A DNA stretch of 36,639 nt from Colwellia piezophila ATCC BAA-637 (GTDB taxonomy: Bacteria > Pseudomonadota > Gammaproteobacteria > Enterobacterales > Alteromonadaceae), in NCBI RefSeq assembly GCF_000378625.1, contig NZ_KB905180.1, positions 2,738 through 39,376 of the forward strand, in the 5' to 3' direction. Position numbers and translations under genes: made by a program. The notes under the pieces are model-generated. The model had not been told where the DNA came from and did no database searches. It saw only the letters and a program-made list of their open reading frames with translations. Numbering within the stretch: the stretch's first letter is position 1; the number at the start of each line of letters is the position of its first letter. Of the stretch, positions 25,839-34,399 are shown in pieces.

Positions 25839-26924
25839 ATGAGTAATAAACAAGAAAAAATATTATTTATCGACCGTGACGGCACCCTAGTAGAAGAGCC
25901 TGCTATCGATAAGCAACTTGATAGCTTAGAAAAACTAGTCTTTGAACCTAATGTCATTGCCGAGTTATTAAAACTGCAAGCCAAAGGTTTTAAGCTAGTG
26001 ATGGTATCAAACCAAGATGGTTTAGGAACAAGCAGCTTTCCACAAGCTGATTTTGATTTGCCTCATAATAAAATGATGGCGTTATTTAGTTCACAAGGGA
26101 TTAATTTTGCAGACGTCTTACTCTGCCCTCACTTTGATGAAGATAATTGTAGCTGCCGTAAACCAAAATTAGGTTTAGTAAGCGATTACTTACAGCAAGG
26201 CAAAGTAGATTTCACTAATTCATATGTCATAGGTGATAGGGAAACCGATATGGGCCTTGCTGCTAATATGGGTATTGTCGGCATCAAGTATGATCGAGAC
26301 ACGCTAAATTGGCCACAGGTGAGCGAACAAATATTAGCAAAGTTCTCACAAGCTCGTATAGCGAGTATTACGCGGACCACCAAAGAAACCGATATCAAGG
26401 TCACCGTTAATTTAGATAAAAAAGGCGACAATAATATAGCGACAGGCTTGGGTTTCTTTGACCATATGTTAGATCAAATTGCCACTCACGGCGGTTTTAG
26501 TTTGCAATGCAGTGTTAGCGGCGATTATCACATAGATGAACATCATAGTGTTGAAGATACCGCCCTTGCCCTTGGTCAAGCGTTGAGAAAAGCCCTTGGT
26601 GACAAACGTGGTATTGGTCGTTTTGGTTTTGTACTGCCTATGGATGAATGTCGCGCCGAGTGTGCAATTGATTTATCTGGTCGTCCATGGCTTGAATTTG
26701 ATGCTGACTTTACCGCTGATAATGTCGGTAGCATGTCAACGCAAATGGTCGGACATTTTTTCCGCTCACTTGCGGATTCAATGTTAATCACTTTACATTT
26801 ATCAACTAGCAAAGGAAATTGTCACCACCAAGTTGAGAGCTTATTTAAGGTATTTGGCCGTGCGCTAGGTCAAGCCATAAAAGTAGACGGTGATGAAATG
26901 CCTAGCTCAAAAGGTATCTTATAA
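25839..26924 (+). CDS. hisB: Bifunctional histidinol-phosphatase / imidazoleglycerol-phosphate dehydratase
   Basis: A fused enzyme of 361 residues. The N-terminal HAD phosphatase (about 1-165) has the DxD nucleophile motif FIDRDGTLVEEP, a zinc loop with Cys/His (LCPHFDEDNCSCRKPK) and GDRETDMGLAANMG; it removes phosphate from histidinol-phosphate. The C-terminal dehydratase (about 168-361) has paired metal motifs HMLDQIATHGGF and DEHHSVEDTALALG, repeated later as VGHFFRSLADS and NCHHQVESLFKVFGRAL; it converts IGP to imidazole acetol-phosphate. Its last base is the first base of the hisH ATG (TAATG), so the two are translationally coupled. Confidence 0.97.
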   Translation: MSNKQEKILFIDRDGTLVEEPAIDKQLDSLEKLVFEPNVIAELLKLQAKGFKLVMVSNQDGLGTSSFPQADFDLPHNKMMALFSSQGINFADVLLCPHFDEDNCSCRKPKLGLVSDYLQQGKVDFTNSYVIGDRETDMGLAANMGIVGIKYDRDTLNWPQVSEQILAKFSQARIASITRTTKETDIKVTVNLDKKGDNNIATGLGFFDHMLDQIATHGGFSLQCSVSGDYHIDEHHSVEDTALALGQALRKALGDKRGIGRFGFVLPMDECRAECAIDLSGRPWLEFDADFTADNVGSMSTQMVGHFFRSLADSMLITLHLSTSKGNCHHQVESLFKVFGRALGQAIKVDGDEMPSSKGIL

Positions 26925-27544
26925 TGACTAAGGCGTTGACTGCTAGTATGAATGTCATTGTTGATACTGGCTGCGCAAATCTAGCGTCTGTTAAGTTTGC
27001 CGTTGAGCGTTTAGGCTATAACGTTACTATCACTGATGACATTGAGCTAATTCAGCAAGCTGATAAGGTAATACTGCCTGGTGTTGGCAGTGCCAAACAT
27101 GCCATGGCCAATATCAAAGCCAAAAACTTAGTCGCGGTATTACAAAACTTAACTCAGCCAGTACTGGGATTTTGTTTGGGCATGCAGTTAATGGCAGAGT
27201 CCTCAACCGAAGGTAGCGGTGATGACATAGTACCTTGCTTGAACTTAATTCCCACAAAAATTGAGCCATTAAAATCTCAAGGGAACAGATTGCCACATAT
27301 GGGTTGGAATACGCTCAGCCAAGTAACAGACCACCCTATTTTTAAGGGTATTAACCCAGGTGATTACTTTTACTTTGTCCACAGCTTTGCCGCGCCAATA
27401 AGTGAGTACACCATTGCCAGTTGCGAATACGGTAGTACTTTTTCAGCGGCTATTGCCAAAGACAACTTTATCGGCTGTCAATTTCACCCTGAGCGCTCAA
27501 GTGCTTTGGGCAGTAAAATCATTCAAAACTTTTTAGAGTTATAA
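26924..27544 (+). CDS. hisH: Imidazole glycerol phosphate synthase, glutaminase subunit
   Basis: A class I glutamine amidotransferase that supplies ammonia to HisF. The nucleophile Cys84 lies in GFCLGMQLM, and the His188/Glu190 pair in CQFHPERSS completes the triad. PGVGSAKHAM forms the oxyanion region. The start overlaps the hisB stop by one base. Met9 (MNVIVDTGCANLAS) matches where most HisH proteins begin and is an alternative start; the upstream ATG is kept because of the TAATG coupling. The length of 206 is normal. Confidence 0.96.
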   Translation: MTKALTASMNVIVDTGCANLASVKFAVERLGYNVTITDDIELIQQADKVILPGVGSAKHAMANIKAKNLVAVLQNLTQPVLGFCLGMQLMAESSTEGSGDDIVPCLNLIPTKIEPLKSQGNRLPHMGWNTLSQVTDHPIFKGINPGDYFYFVHSFAAPISEYTIASCEYGSTFSAAIAKDNFIGCQFHPERSSALGSKIIQNFLEL

Positions 27545-27673
27545 CAATTCATTGATGCTTCAGATAGAAGGTATTTGGAGCAAGTACAATGAAAAAGCAC
27601 GGAGTTTATGAATATAAATGAGTACTTTTAAAGAAGTAATTTATCCAAATAACAATATCTTGAGTATCAAATT
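27545..27673 (+). other. hisH-hisA spacer with a 10-codon frame
   Basis: This is the widest break in the second half of the operon, where all other junctions overlap. It contains GGAG, an 8-base gap, then an ATG at 27589 and a 10-codon frame (MKKHGVYEYK) ending at 27621. The frame has a proper ribosome-binding layout but no other support. Confidence 0.35.
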
Positions 27674-28441
27674 ATGATGATCCCAGCAATTGACTTAATC
27701 GGTGGTCAAGTAGTACGTTTATATCAAGGCGACTATAACCAAAAGACCAATTACCAATATACCGTGCAAGAACGCCAACAGGCTTATGCTAAATCAGGCG
27801 CCACTGTCATGCACTTTGTTGATTTAGACGGCGCAAAAGACAGTACCAAGCGTCAATTAGCAACATTAAAAACCGTAGTAAATCACCCTTCCATGATAAT
27901 TCAAGTCGGTGGCGGTGTGCGTTGTGAAGATGATGTAAAGCAGTTATTAGCTCTAGGCGCAGATCGCGTGGTTATCGGTAGCTTAGCCATCAAAAAACCA
28001 GAGCTAGTTACCCAATGGCTTAAAACCTATGGCTGCGAAAAAATTGTCCTAGCGCTTGATATTAAAATTGATGCTCAAGGCAATAAGACCCTGCCAACCC
28101 ATGGTTGGATTGAAGATAGCGGCGTGAACTTAGAAGATTTACTTAGCCAGTATCAAGATGCGGGCATTAAACACGTATTATGTACTGACATCAGTAGAGA
28201 TGGCACGTTAACCGGCACTAATATTGATTTATATACGGAAGTTTGTGCTAAGTATCCAGAGATTCACTGGCAAGCATCAGGCGGCATTGGTAGTTTAGAC
28301 GATATAAAAGCGTTGATTCCAACCGGTGTTAGCGGCGTTATATTAGGTCGGTCACTGCTTGAAGGTAAGTTTACCCTGGAAGAAGCAATTGCTTGCTGGC
28401 CCCCAGCTAAAGAAGCTATAGCGGAGAAAAGCCCATGTTAG
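27674..28441 (+). CDS. hisA: ProFAR isomerase
   Basis: A (beta/alpha)8-barrel enzyme isomerising phosphoribosyl-formimino-AICAR phosphate to its ribulosyl form (PRFAR). At 255 residues the length is normal. Visible sites are MMIPAIDLIGGQVVRLYQGDY with the catalytic Asp near the N-terminus, VGGGVRCEDDV for phosphate binding, and the second half-barrel counterparts TDISRDGTLTG and QASGGIGSLDD. It overlaps hisF by 7 bases: its last codons CCA TGT TAG contain the hisF ATG. Confidence 0.97.
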   Translation: MMIPAIDLIGGQVVRLYQGDYNQKTNYQYTVQERQQAYAKSGATVMHFVDLDGAKDSTKRQLATLKTVVNHPSMIIQVGGGVRCEDDVKQLLALGADRVVIGSLAIKKPELVTQWLKTYGCEKIVLALDIKIDAQGNKTLPTHGWIEDSGVNLEDLLSQYQDAGIKHVLCTDISRDGTLTGTNIDLYTEVCAKYPEIHWQASGGIGSLDDIKALIPTGVSGVILGRSLLEGKFTLEEAIACWPPAKEAIAEKSPC

Positions 28442-29223
28442 CTAGAAGAATTATCCCTTGTTTAGATGTTCGCGATGGCAAGGTAGTTAAAGGTGTGCAG
28501 TTTCGAAACCACGAAATTATTGGTGACATAGTTCCCTTAGCGAAGAAATATGCTGAAGCAGGTGCTGATGAATTAGTTTTTTATGATATCACCGCAAGCA
28601 GTGATGGTCGTGTTGTAGACAAAAGCTGGGTAAGTCGTATCGCTGAAGTCATTGATATTCCCTTTTGTGTTGCTGGTGGCATAAAAAGTGAAAACGATGC
28701 CAAAGAAATATTGATGATGGGTGCAGACAAAATATCCATTAACTCCCCGGCCCTACGAGACCCTAAACTTATTACTCGCTTAGCCGATGTTTTTGGTCAA
28801 CAGTGTATTGTTGTTGGTGTAGATAGCTTTTATAACAAAGAGGCTAATAATGGCAAGGGGGAATACCAGGTTTACCAATTTACCGGTGATGAAAAACGAA
28901 CTAAGCAAACAGGCTGGACCACATTTGACTGGATTGAAAAAGTCGTTAGCTTAGGTGCAGGCGAAATAGTGTTAAATTGCATGAACCAAGATGGAGTACG
29001 CCAAGGTTATGATATTGAGCAATTAAAACAAGCGAGGGCTGTATGTAATGTCCCTTTAATCGCCTCTGGTGGCGCGGGTACTATGAAGCATTTTAGTGAT
29101 GTTTACCAACAGGCAGATGTTGACGGCGCACTAGCGGCCTCTGTTTTTCATAAAGGCATTATTGCCATTAAAGATTTGAAAGATTATTTAAAAGACCAAA
29201 ATATTGAGGTGAGACCATGTTAG
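28435..29223 (+). CDS. hisF: Imidazole glycerol phosphate synthase, cyclase subunit
   Basis: A (beta/alpha)8-barrel partner of HisH; it uses channelled ammonia to turn PRFAR into IGP and AICAR. At 262 residues it has MLARRIIPCLDVRDGKVVKGVQF with the catalytic Asp11 region, VAGGIKSENDA and ASGGAGTMKHF as the two phosphate sites, and LNCMNQDGVRQGYD containing the second catalytic Asp. It overlaps hisA and hisIE by 7 bases each. Confidence 0.97.
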   Translation: MLARRIIPCLDVRDGKVVKGVQFRNHEIIGDIVPLAKKYAEAGADELVFYDITASSDGRVVDKSWVSRIAEVIDIPFCVAGGIKSENDAKEILMMGADKISINSPALRDPKLITRLADVFGQQCIVVGVDSFYNKEANNGKGEYQVYQFTGDEKRTKQTGWTTFDWIEKVVSLGAGEIVLNCMNQDGVRQGYDIEQLKQARAVCNVPLIASGGAGTMKHFSDVYQQADVDGALAASVFHKGIIAIKDLKDYLKDQNIEVRPC

Positions 29224-29837
29224 TAAATAAAGACAACATTAATCAGTTAGCATGGCAGAAAATGGACAACCTAATTCCTGCCATTATTCAGCATGCTGCT
29301 ACCGGCGCAATACTAATGCAAGGCTATATGAACCAAGCATCCTTAGCCGCAACTCTTGAAACAGGTAAAGCGACTTTTTTTAGCCGTTCAAAACAAGCAC
29401 TCTGGGTTAAAGGCGAAACCTCAGGTAACTTTTTAAACATTAAGCAAGTTTTAACTGATTGTGATAACGATAGTTTACTTATTGCTTGTTTACCTATCGG
29501 TCCAAGTTGTCACTTAGGCACCGAGTCGTGCTTTCCTGAGCAAAAATTAACGCAGCAAAACTTCCTCAGTCAACTTGAACAAGTTATCGATAGCCGAAAA
29601 AATGATAAGCCAGAAGATAGCTATACGGCGTACTTATTTTCTCGCGGCACGACTAAAATAGCGCAAAAAGTAGGAGAAGAAGGGGTTGAGGTGGCACTTG
29701 CTGCTGTCGCGGAAACGAAAGAAGATCTATTAGGTGAATGCGCCGACTTGTTCTACCACACTCTCGTTTTACTAGCCGATCAAGGAATTGAGTTGAACGA
29801 AGTAATGGCGGTATTACAACAACGCCATAATAAATAG
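29217..29837 (+). CDS. hisI: Bifunctional phosphoribosyl-AMP cyclohydrolase / phosphoribosyl-ATP pyrophosphatase
   Basis: A fused HisI-HisE protein of 206 residues catalysing steps 2 and 3 of the pathway. The N-terminal cyclohydrolase (about 1-115) has MQGYMNQASLAATLETGKATFFSRSKQ, LWVKGETSGN and the metal-binding cysteines in DCDNDSLLIAC and GPSCHLGTESCF. The C-terminal pyrophosphohydrolase (about 120-206) has the EEGVEVALAAV and ECADLFYH acidic helices. It is the last gene of the operon. No strong intrinsic terminator follows; only a small ACTCC/GGAGT stem was seen near 29927-29937. Confidence 0.96.
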   Translation: MLVNKDNINQLAWQKMDNLIPAIIQHAATGAILMQGYMNQASLAATLETGKATFFSRSKQALWVKGETSGNFLNIKQVLTDCDNDSLLIACLPIGPSCHLGTESCFPEQKLTQQNFLSQLEQVIDSRKNDKPEDSYTAYLFSRGTTKIAQKVGEEGVEVALAAVAETKEDLLGECADLFYHTLVLLADQGIELNEVMAVLQQRHNK

Positions 29838-29954
29838 CGAGGGTAACTTTAAAACGCCATAAGCCACTTTACTTAATACCTATTTCCTTGTTATCTATAT
29901 ATTACAGGGATGCAGGTACTTAACTCCAACGGAGTGATTTAATGGCGTTCCTTT

Positions 29955-30529
29955 ATGATATATACACCGCACAGCTTTAATCAGAAAACTCTCGGTAAAA
30001 CGCTGCTTATATTACTAATTTTATGCATTACAACGGCTGTCCATGGCCAACAACATAGTGTGCTTATTTATATTCGTGATGATGTCTACATTGATTACCA
30101 AAAATTTGTTGCTAATAGAGATGTCAGCTCAATCGATAACTTCTCTGGGAAAAATATCCGTCGTGATGTAGTGGACATGATAATTGCTCAGCAAGCACTT
30201 AAACTTGGTGGCTTTAATCGCCGTTTCAGTTACGCCCCAGGTAAAGTAAATTTTCAATGGTTCGACTTTATTTTAATGCCATTTAATTCAACACCTGATC
30301 AAAGCTTTACTATGAGTAAAATTCACCTAGTCCCGGTGAAAAATATTGGTGTGGTACTTAAAGATTCCTGACATTATGTCATCAGTAAGGCTCCCCCTAA
30401 GGGAGAGGAAGCCTTTATAGCGATTAATAAGGGCTTAAAAATACTAAGAAAACGAGGCGCTATAGTTAAAACCTACCGTCAAGCAGTTTTTTTGTGGATA
30501 CCACTAAAGTAAAAATTATCAACCGATGA
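29955..30529 (+). pseudogene. Broken periplasmic solute-binding-like protein
   Basis: The first frame (29955-30371) encodes a signal peptide (LLILLILCITTAVHG) and IYIRDDVYIDYQKF... then RRDVVDMIIAQQALKLGGFNRRFSYAPGKVNF. It jumps directly to FDFILMPFNSTPDQSFTMSKIHLVPVKNIGVVLKDS and a TGA at 30369. Beyond the TGA the same frame continues with protein-like HYVISKAPPKGEEAFIAINKGLKILRKRGAIVKTYRQA to a run of seven T at 30487-30493. After a one-base shift there, it reads FFVDTTKVKIINR and stops at 30529. From memory, related intact proteins are about twice as long, so a central deletion is likely as well. The lesions are an internal deletion (inferred), a nonsense codon and a homopolymer frameshift. 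It is not counted as a working gene. Confidence 0.75.
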
Positions 30530-30743
30530 GATAGTATCGGTTTAATAAAGTAGGTTAGTCACCTACGAATAACATAGCAGGCAACTTTATTTTCCTGAAT
30601 GTTAGTCATTTAATGAAATAATGACCACTGAGCTTGTTAAGTTATATAGACAAAAAAACAAAGAATAAATTAAGGTTTACCTTGATAACCACAAGTATTA
30701 TGCTTACTTAAAACTACTCAGTATTCAATTTTAACTTCTTATT
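30530..30743. other. Gap before elaA
   Basis: A short AT-rich gap with a small GTAGGT/ACCTAC stem near 30551-30567. It presumably contains the elaA promoter. No ribosome-binding site was recognised at the elaA start. Confidence 0.35.
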
Positions 30744-31226
30744 ATGACCACAAATACAATTTGGCAAAAGAAAACATTCACACAGTTATCACTTGATCAA
30801 TTATATGATGTCCTCAAATTACGCATTGATGTTTTTGTCGTGGAACAAACCTGTTACTACCCAGATTTAGACAGCGATAAAGACCGGCTCGACCGACACC
30901 CTCAAACTTTACATTTGCTAGGCTATCAAGACGAGCAACTTGTTGCTTATCTACGTATTTTGCCGAAGGGTGAAAGTTATAAAGAAAATATAAGTATTGG
31001 CCGAGTTGCGATAGCGACACACGCAAGAGGCCTTGGTTTAGGACATGAGTTAATGACAGAAGCGTTATTACTTTGTCAGCAGTACTTTCCTGAAGAAGAT
31101 ATCAAAATATCTGCACAGCAGCACTTAAAGTCTTACTATCAAAAGCATGGTTTTACCCAAGTATCCTCGATGTACCTAGAGGACAACATACCACACATTG
31201 CCATGTTCAAAGAGTGTCTGGAATAA
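30744..31226 (+). CDS. elaA: ElaA-like GNAT acetyltransferase
   Basis: A 160-residue single-domain GNAT-fold protein. The N-terminal block FTQLSLDQLYDVLKLRIDVFVVEQTCYYPDLDSDKD is characteristic of the ElaA family. The acetyl-CoA pyrophosphate loop is ARGLGLGHELM. IKISAQQHLKSYYQKHGF gives the typical last helix-strand. The acceptor substrate is unknown for this family. It is monocistronic and convergent with adk, sharing a bidirectional terminator. Confidence 0.88.
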   Translation: MTTNTIWQKKTFTQLSLDQLYDVLKLRIDVFVVEQTCYYPDLDSDKDRLDRHPQTLHLLGYQDEQLVAYLRILPKGESYKENISIGRVAIATHARGLGLGHELMTEALLLCQQYFPEEDIKISAQQHLKSYYQKHGFTQVSSMYLEDNIPHIAMFKECLE

Positions 31227-31243
31227 CCTCATTATCCTAAAAC

Positions 31244-31270
31244 AAAAAAACTCGCCAAGGCGAGTTTTTT
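31244..31270. terminator. Bidirectional terminator between elaA and adk
   Basis: AAAAAACTCGCC and GGCGAGTTTTTT form a stem with a two-base loop. A-run and T-run flank both sides, so it can end elaA on the plus strand and adk on the minus strand. Confidence 0.92.
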
Positions 31271-31291
31271 ATTAATTCAAGTAGCTAGAGA

Positions 31292-31936
31292 CTAAGCAAG
31301 TTGCGCTGATAATAACTGGTTAACTTTTTCAACAGCTTGCGTGCCATCGATAGTTAAATAGCTGCAGTTACCTGCTTTAGCTTCTGCTTGATAGAAGTCG
31401 ACTAATGGCTTAGTTTGATCATGATAAATAGCTAAACGTTTACGTACTGTCGCTTCTTCATCATCTGGACGAATGGATAAGTCATCACCCGTAACATCAT
31501 CCTTGCCGGCAACTTTTGGCGGATTGAAAACAAGATGATAAACACGTCCAGAGCCCGAGTGAACACGACGGCCAGCCATGCGCTCAACAATCACTTCATC
31601 AGGCACATCAAATTCTAAAACGTGATCAACTGAGATGCCATTTTCTTTCATTGCATCTGCTTGTGGAATGGTACGAGGGAAACCGTCAAGTAAAAACCCT
31701 GCTTTACAGTCTTCTTGAGCCACTCGCTCTTTTACTAAGCCAATGATCAAATCATCTGAAACTAATTGCCCTGAATCCATAACGGCTTTAGCTTTATTGC
31801 CTAGGTCAGTGCCTGCCTTAATTGCAGCGCGAAGCATATCGCCCGTAGAGATTTGTGGAATACCAAATTTAGCCATTAAAAATTGTGCTTGTGTGCCTTT
31901 ACCAGCGCCTGGAGCACCTAATAAAACAATCCGCAT
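31292..31936 (-). CDS. adk: Adenylate kinase
   Basis: An essential enzyme catalysing ATP + AMP to 2 ADP. At 214 residues it is the long bacterial form. The P-loop GAPGAGKGT is at 7-15, the AMP site includes STGDMLRAAI (31-40), and GFLLDGFPRT is at about 80-89. The LID domain (about 122-159) is GRRVHSGSGRVYHLVFNPPKVAGKDDVTGDDLSIRPDD and lacks the four-Cys zinc site, as in other gammaproteobacteria. The ribosome-binding site AAGG lies before the ATG on the minus strand. It lies downstream of htpG, the usual gammaproteobacterial htpG-adk order, but a terminator separates the two. Confidence 0.97.
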   Translation of the reverse strand: MRIVLLGAPGAGKGTQAQFLMAKFGIPQISTGDMLRAAIKAGTDLGNKAKAVMDSGQLVSDDLIIGLVKERVAQEDCKAGFLLDGFPRTIPQADAMKENGISVDHVLEFDVPDEVIVERMAGRRVHSGSGRVYHLVFNPPKVAGKDDVTGDDLSIRPDDEEATVRKRLAIYHDQTKPLVDFYQAEAKAGNCSYLTIDGTQAVEKVNQLLSAQLA

Positions 31937-32108
31937 ATTATGTAACCTTAAATTGATGGTTGAAATGTTAAAGTAAAGATTACCTTTATTCGATAGTTAA
32001 AATGATCGTTTGATCAGACAAAGGTAATATTTCTTAGCTTTTAATAAAGCCGGCAGATACTATACAAGCTAGCCTATGTGCAAACAAGTGGAGAAAGGGG
32101 GATTGATC
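31937..32108 (-). promoter_or_regulatory. adk upstream region
   Basis: A 170-bp gap between the htpG terminator and adk must hold the adk promoter. No clear -35/-10 pair was chosen. Confidence 0.35.
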
Positions 32109-32146
32109 AAAAAAGGAGGTATTTCATGCATGAAAACCTCCTTTTT
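32109..32146. terminator. Terminator after htpG
   Basis: AAAAAGGAGGT pairs with ACCTCCTTTTT, with an inner TTTC/GAAA extension around ATGCAT. It lies about 40 bp beyond the htpG stop, with a T-run on the minus strand. Confidence 0.9.
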
Positions 32147-32188
32147 AAGACTAAAGTATTATCAAAAATTTATCTAATGATAAAATAA

Positions 32189-34150
32189 TTACTTAGTTAG
32201 ACTTAACATTAGCTTATTCAGGCGAGTAACAAAGCTTGCCGGATCTTTCAAACTACCACGTTCAGCTAACATTGCTTGATCGAATAATACCTCAACCCAT
32301 TGACCAAATTTGTCATCATCTTGCTCATCAGCAATATATTTAATAAGCTCATGTTCACCATTGATTTCAAAGATAGGTAAGGTATCAGGCACTGCTTGAC
32401 CAACTGATGCCATTAGCTTAGCCATTTGGCTAGTCATGTCGTTATCATCTGCTACGATACACGCAGGAGAGTCAGTAAGACGTTGTGACAACTTAACCTC
32501 TTTAACTTTACCTGTTAGGCTGTCTTTGATGCGCTTAACTACAGAATCGTATTCTTTCTCAAGCTTCTCTTGTGCTTCTTTAGTTTCAGCATCATCCATG
32601 TCACCTAGATCTAAGCCACCATGAGTAACTGACTGTAATTGCTTAGTATCAAACTCTGTCAAATGGCTTACTAACCATTCATCAATACGGTCTGACATTA
32701 ACAATACTTCAATGCCTTTTTTACGAAATATTTCTAAATGTGGGCTATTTTTCGCTGTTTCGAAGCTATCAGCAACAACATAATAGATCTTATCTTGGCC
32801 TTCTTTCATGCGTTCGATGTAAGTAGCAAGTGATACGTTTTGCGTTGCAGTATCTTCATTAGTTGAAGAGAAGCGTAATAAACCGGCAACTTGCTCCTTG
32901 TTTGCGTGATCTTCAGAAGGACCTTCTTTTAATACCTGGCCAAACTCATCCCAGAAACCTTGATATTTTTCAGCATCCTTTTTAGCTAACTTCTCAAGCA
33001 TTTTTAATACACGCTTAGTACAGCCTTTACGAATAGCTTGAGAAATTTTGTTATCTTGTAAAATTTCACGAGAAACGTTTAATGGCAAATCGTTTGAGTC
33101 TAATAAACCTTTTACAAAACGTAAGTAGGTTGGCATAAACTGCTCTGCATCATCCATAATAAATACACGTTGTACAAACAACTTCAAACCATGTTGTTTT
33201 TCACGGTTGTACATGTCAAATGGTGCTTTATTTGGTACATATAAAAGAGAAGTGTATTCTGTTTTACCTTCAACTTTATTATGTTCCCACAATAAAGGGT
33301 CACCAAAGTCATGAGAAACATGTTTGTAAAACTCTTTGTATTCTTCTTCTGAGATATCAGATTTTTCACGTGTCCATAATGCAGTCGCTTTATTTACTGG
33401 TTCCCATAATGCAGGAATAGCATCAACCGCTTCGACAGCAGGTCTTGTTATATTATCTTTCTCATCAGTTACTTCTGCTACAGCTTCTATAGCTGGAACT
33501 TCAGCAGTTAACATTTCAACGGATACTGATATATGATCTGAGTACTTAGTAACAATAGACTTTAAACGCCAGTCATCTGCAAATTCTGATTCATCGTCTT
33601 TTAAATGAAGGATGATATCAGTACCGCGATTAGTTTTCTCAATTTGAGCCGTTGTGAATTCACCTTCACCTGCACTTACCCACTCAACACCTTCACTAGC
33701 ATTGTCACCCGCTTTACGGGTACGCACGGTTACTTTATCTGCAACGATAAACGAAGAGTAAAAACCAACGCCGAATTGGCCAATAAGTTGCGAGTCAGAT
33801 GCCTGATCACCTGATAATTGAGAGAAGAACTCAGCAGTACCTGATTTAGCAATAGTACCTAAATGCTCAATAACTTCATCAACGTTCATGCCGATACCAT
33901 TATCAGAAATTGTTAATGTGTTATTTTCTTTATTACAGCTAACACGAACACGAAGCTCACCATCGTTTTCGTACAATGCATTATCTGATAATGCTTTAAA
34001 ACGAAGCTTGTCTGCCGCATCAGCGGCATTAGATACTAACTCACGCAAAAATATTTCTTTATTTGAATAAAGTGAGTGGATCATTAATTGTAGTATTTTG
34101 GCGTTGTCCGATGCAAACGCATGATTTTTTACTTGATTAGTTTCTGACAT
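32189..34150 (-). CDS. htpG: Molecular chaperone HtpG (Hsp90)
   Basis: A homodimeric ATP-dependent chaperone. At 653 residues it is about 30 longer than E. coli HtpG. The ATPase domain has ELVSNAADAADKLRF (37-51), DNGIGM (83-88) and GQFGVGFYSSF (124-134). The middle domain begins near ALWTREKSDI (257-266) and contains FVQRVFIMDD and LPLNVSREILQD, with the catalytic-loop arginine. The C-terminal dimerisation domain ends LNKLMLSLTK. The extra length is a stretch at about 214-247 (TAEVPAIEAVAEVTDEKDN..., PAVEAVDAIPAL) between the N-terminal and middle domains, where eukaryotic Hsp90 has its charged linker. The ribosome-binding site GGAG is 9 bases before the ATG. It is controlled by an RpoH-type promoter. 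Confidence 0.97.
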   Translation of the reverse strand: MSETNQVKNHAFASDNAKILQLMIHSLYSNKEIFLRELVSNAADAADKLRFKALSDNALYENDGELRVRVSCNKENNTLTISDNGIGMNVDEVIEHLGTIAKSGTAEFFSQLSGDQASDSQLIGQFGVGFYSSFIVADKVTVRTRKAGDNASEGVEWVSAGEGEFTTAQIEKTNRGTDIILHLKDDESEFADDWRLKSIVTKYSDHISVSVEMLTAEVPAIEAVAEVTDEKDNITRPAVEAVDAIPALWEPVNKATALWTREKSDISEEEYKEFYKHVSHDFGDPLLWEHNKVEGKTEYTSLLYVPNKAPFDMYNREKQHGLKLFVQRVFIMDDAEQFMPTYLRFVKGLLDSNDLPLNVSREILQDNKISQAIRKGCTKRVLKMLEKLAKKDAEKYQGFWDEFGQVLKEGPSEDHANKEQVAGLLRFSSTNEDTATQNVSLATYIERMKEGQDKIYYVVADSFETAKNSPHLEIFRKKGIEVLLMSDRIDEWLVSHLTEFDTKQLQSVTHGGLDLGDMDDAETKEAQEKLEKEYDSVVKRIKDSLTGKVKEVKLSQRLTDSPACIVADDNDMTSQMAKLMASVGQAVPDTLPIFEINGEHELIKYIADEQDDDKFGQWVEVLFDQAMLAERGSLKDPASFVTRLNKLMLSLTK

Positions 34151-34206
34151 CTAAAATATCTCCGGTGAAAAATTATTAATCGACTTTTAAAAAGTTGTTA
34201 GAAACT

Positions 34207-34234
34207 ATGTGGGGTTTAGGATAAAAATTTCAAG
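34207..34234 (-). promoter_or_regulatory. Sigma-32 (RpoH) heat-shock promoter of htpG
   Basis: On the minus strand, CTTGAAA (34228-34234) is followed after exactly 13 bases by CCCCACAT (34207-34214). This is almost the textbook RpoH consensus (CTTGAAA, 11-16 bases, CCCCATnT), 57 bp before the htpG ATG. Confidence 0.88.
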
Positions 34235-34399
34235 GGATATATAAACAATGACAGCTAAATGACAACAATTAATGCGATTGGTTAGATAATATTTGACATA
34301 AACTTAATACAATATGATTAATGGCTTGCACAACGACTATAAATTTAGCCTAGCGCAAAGAATAATTTTCTTTGAGTATATAAAAAGAGTGAATATAGG
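34235..34399. other. Gap between htpG promoter and first twin element
   Basis: AT-rich, with no gene and no notable structure seen. Confidence 0.35.

Noticed and set aside
30369..30371. TGA as a selenocysteine or read-through codon
   Set aside because: The same locus also needs a frameshift further on and seems to lack its central region, so decay explains it better.
33184..33536. Short frames on both strands within htpG
   Set aside because: Shadows of htpG, whose frame shows full-length conserved Hsp90 motifs.
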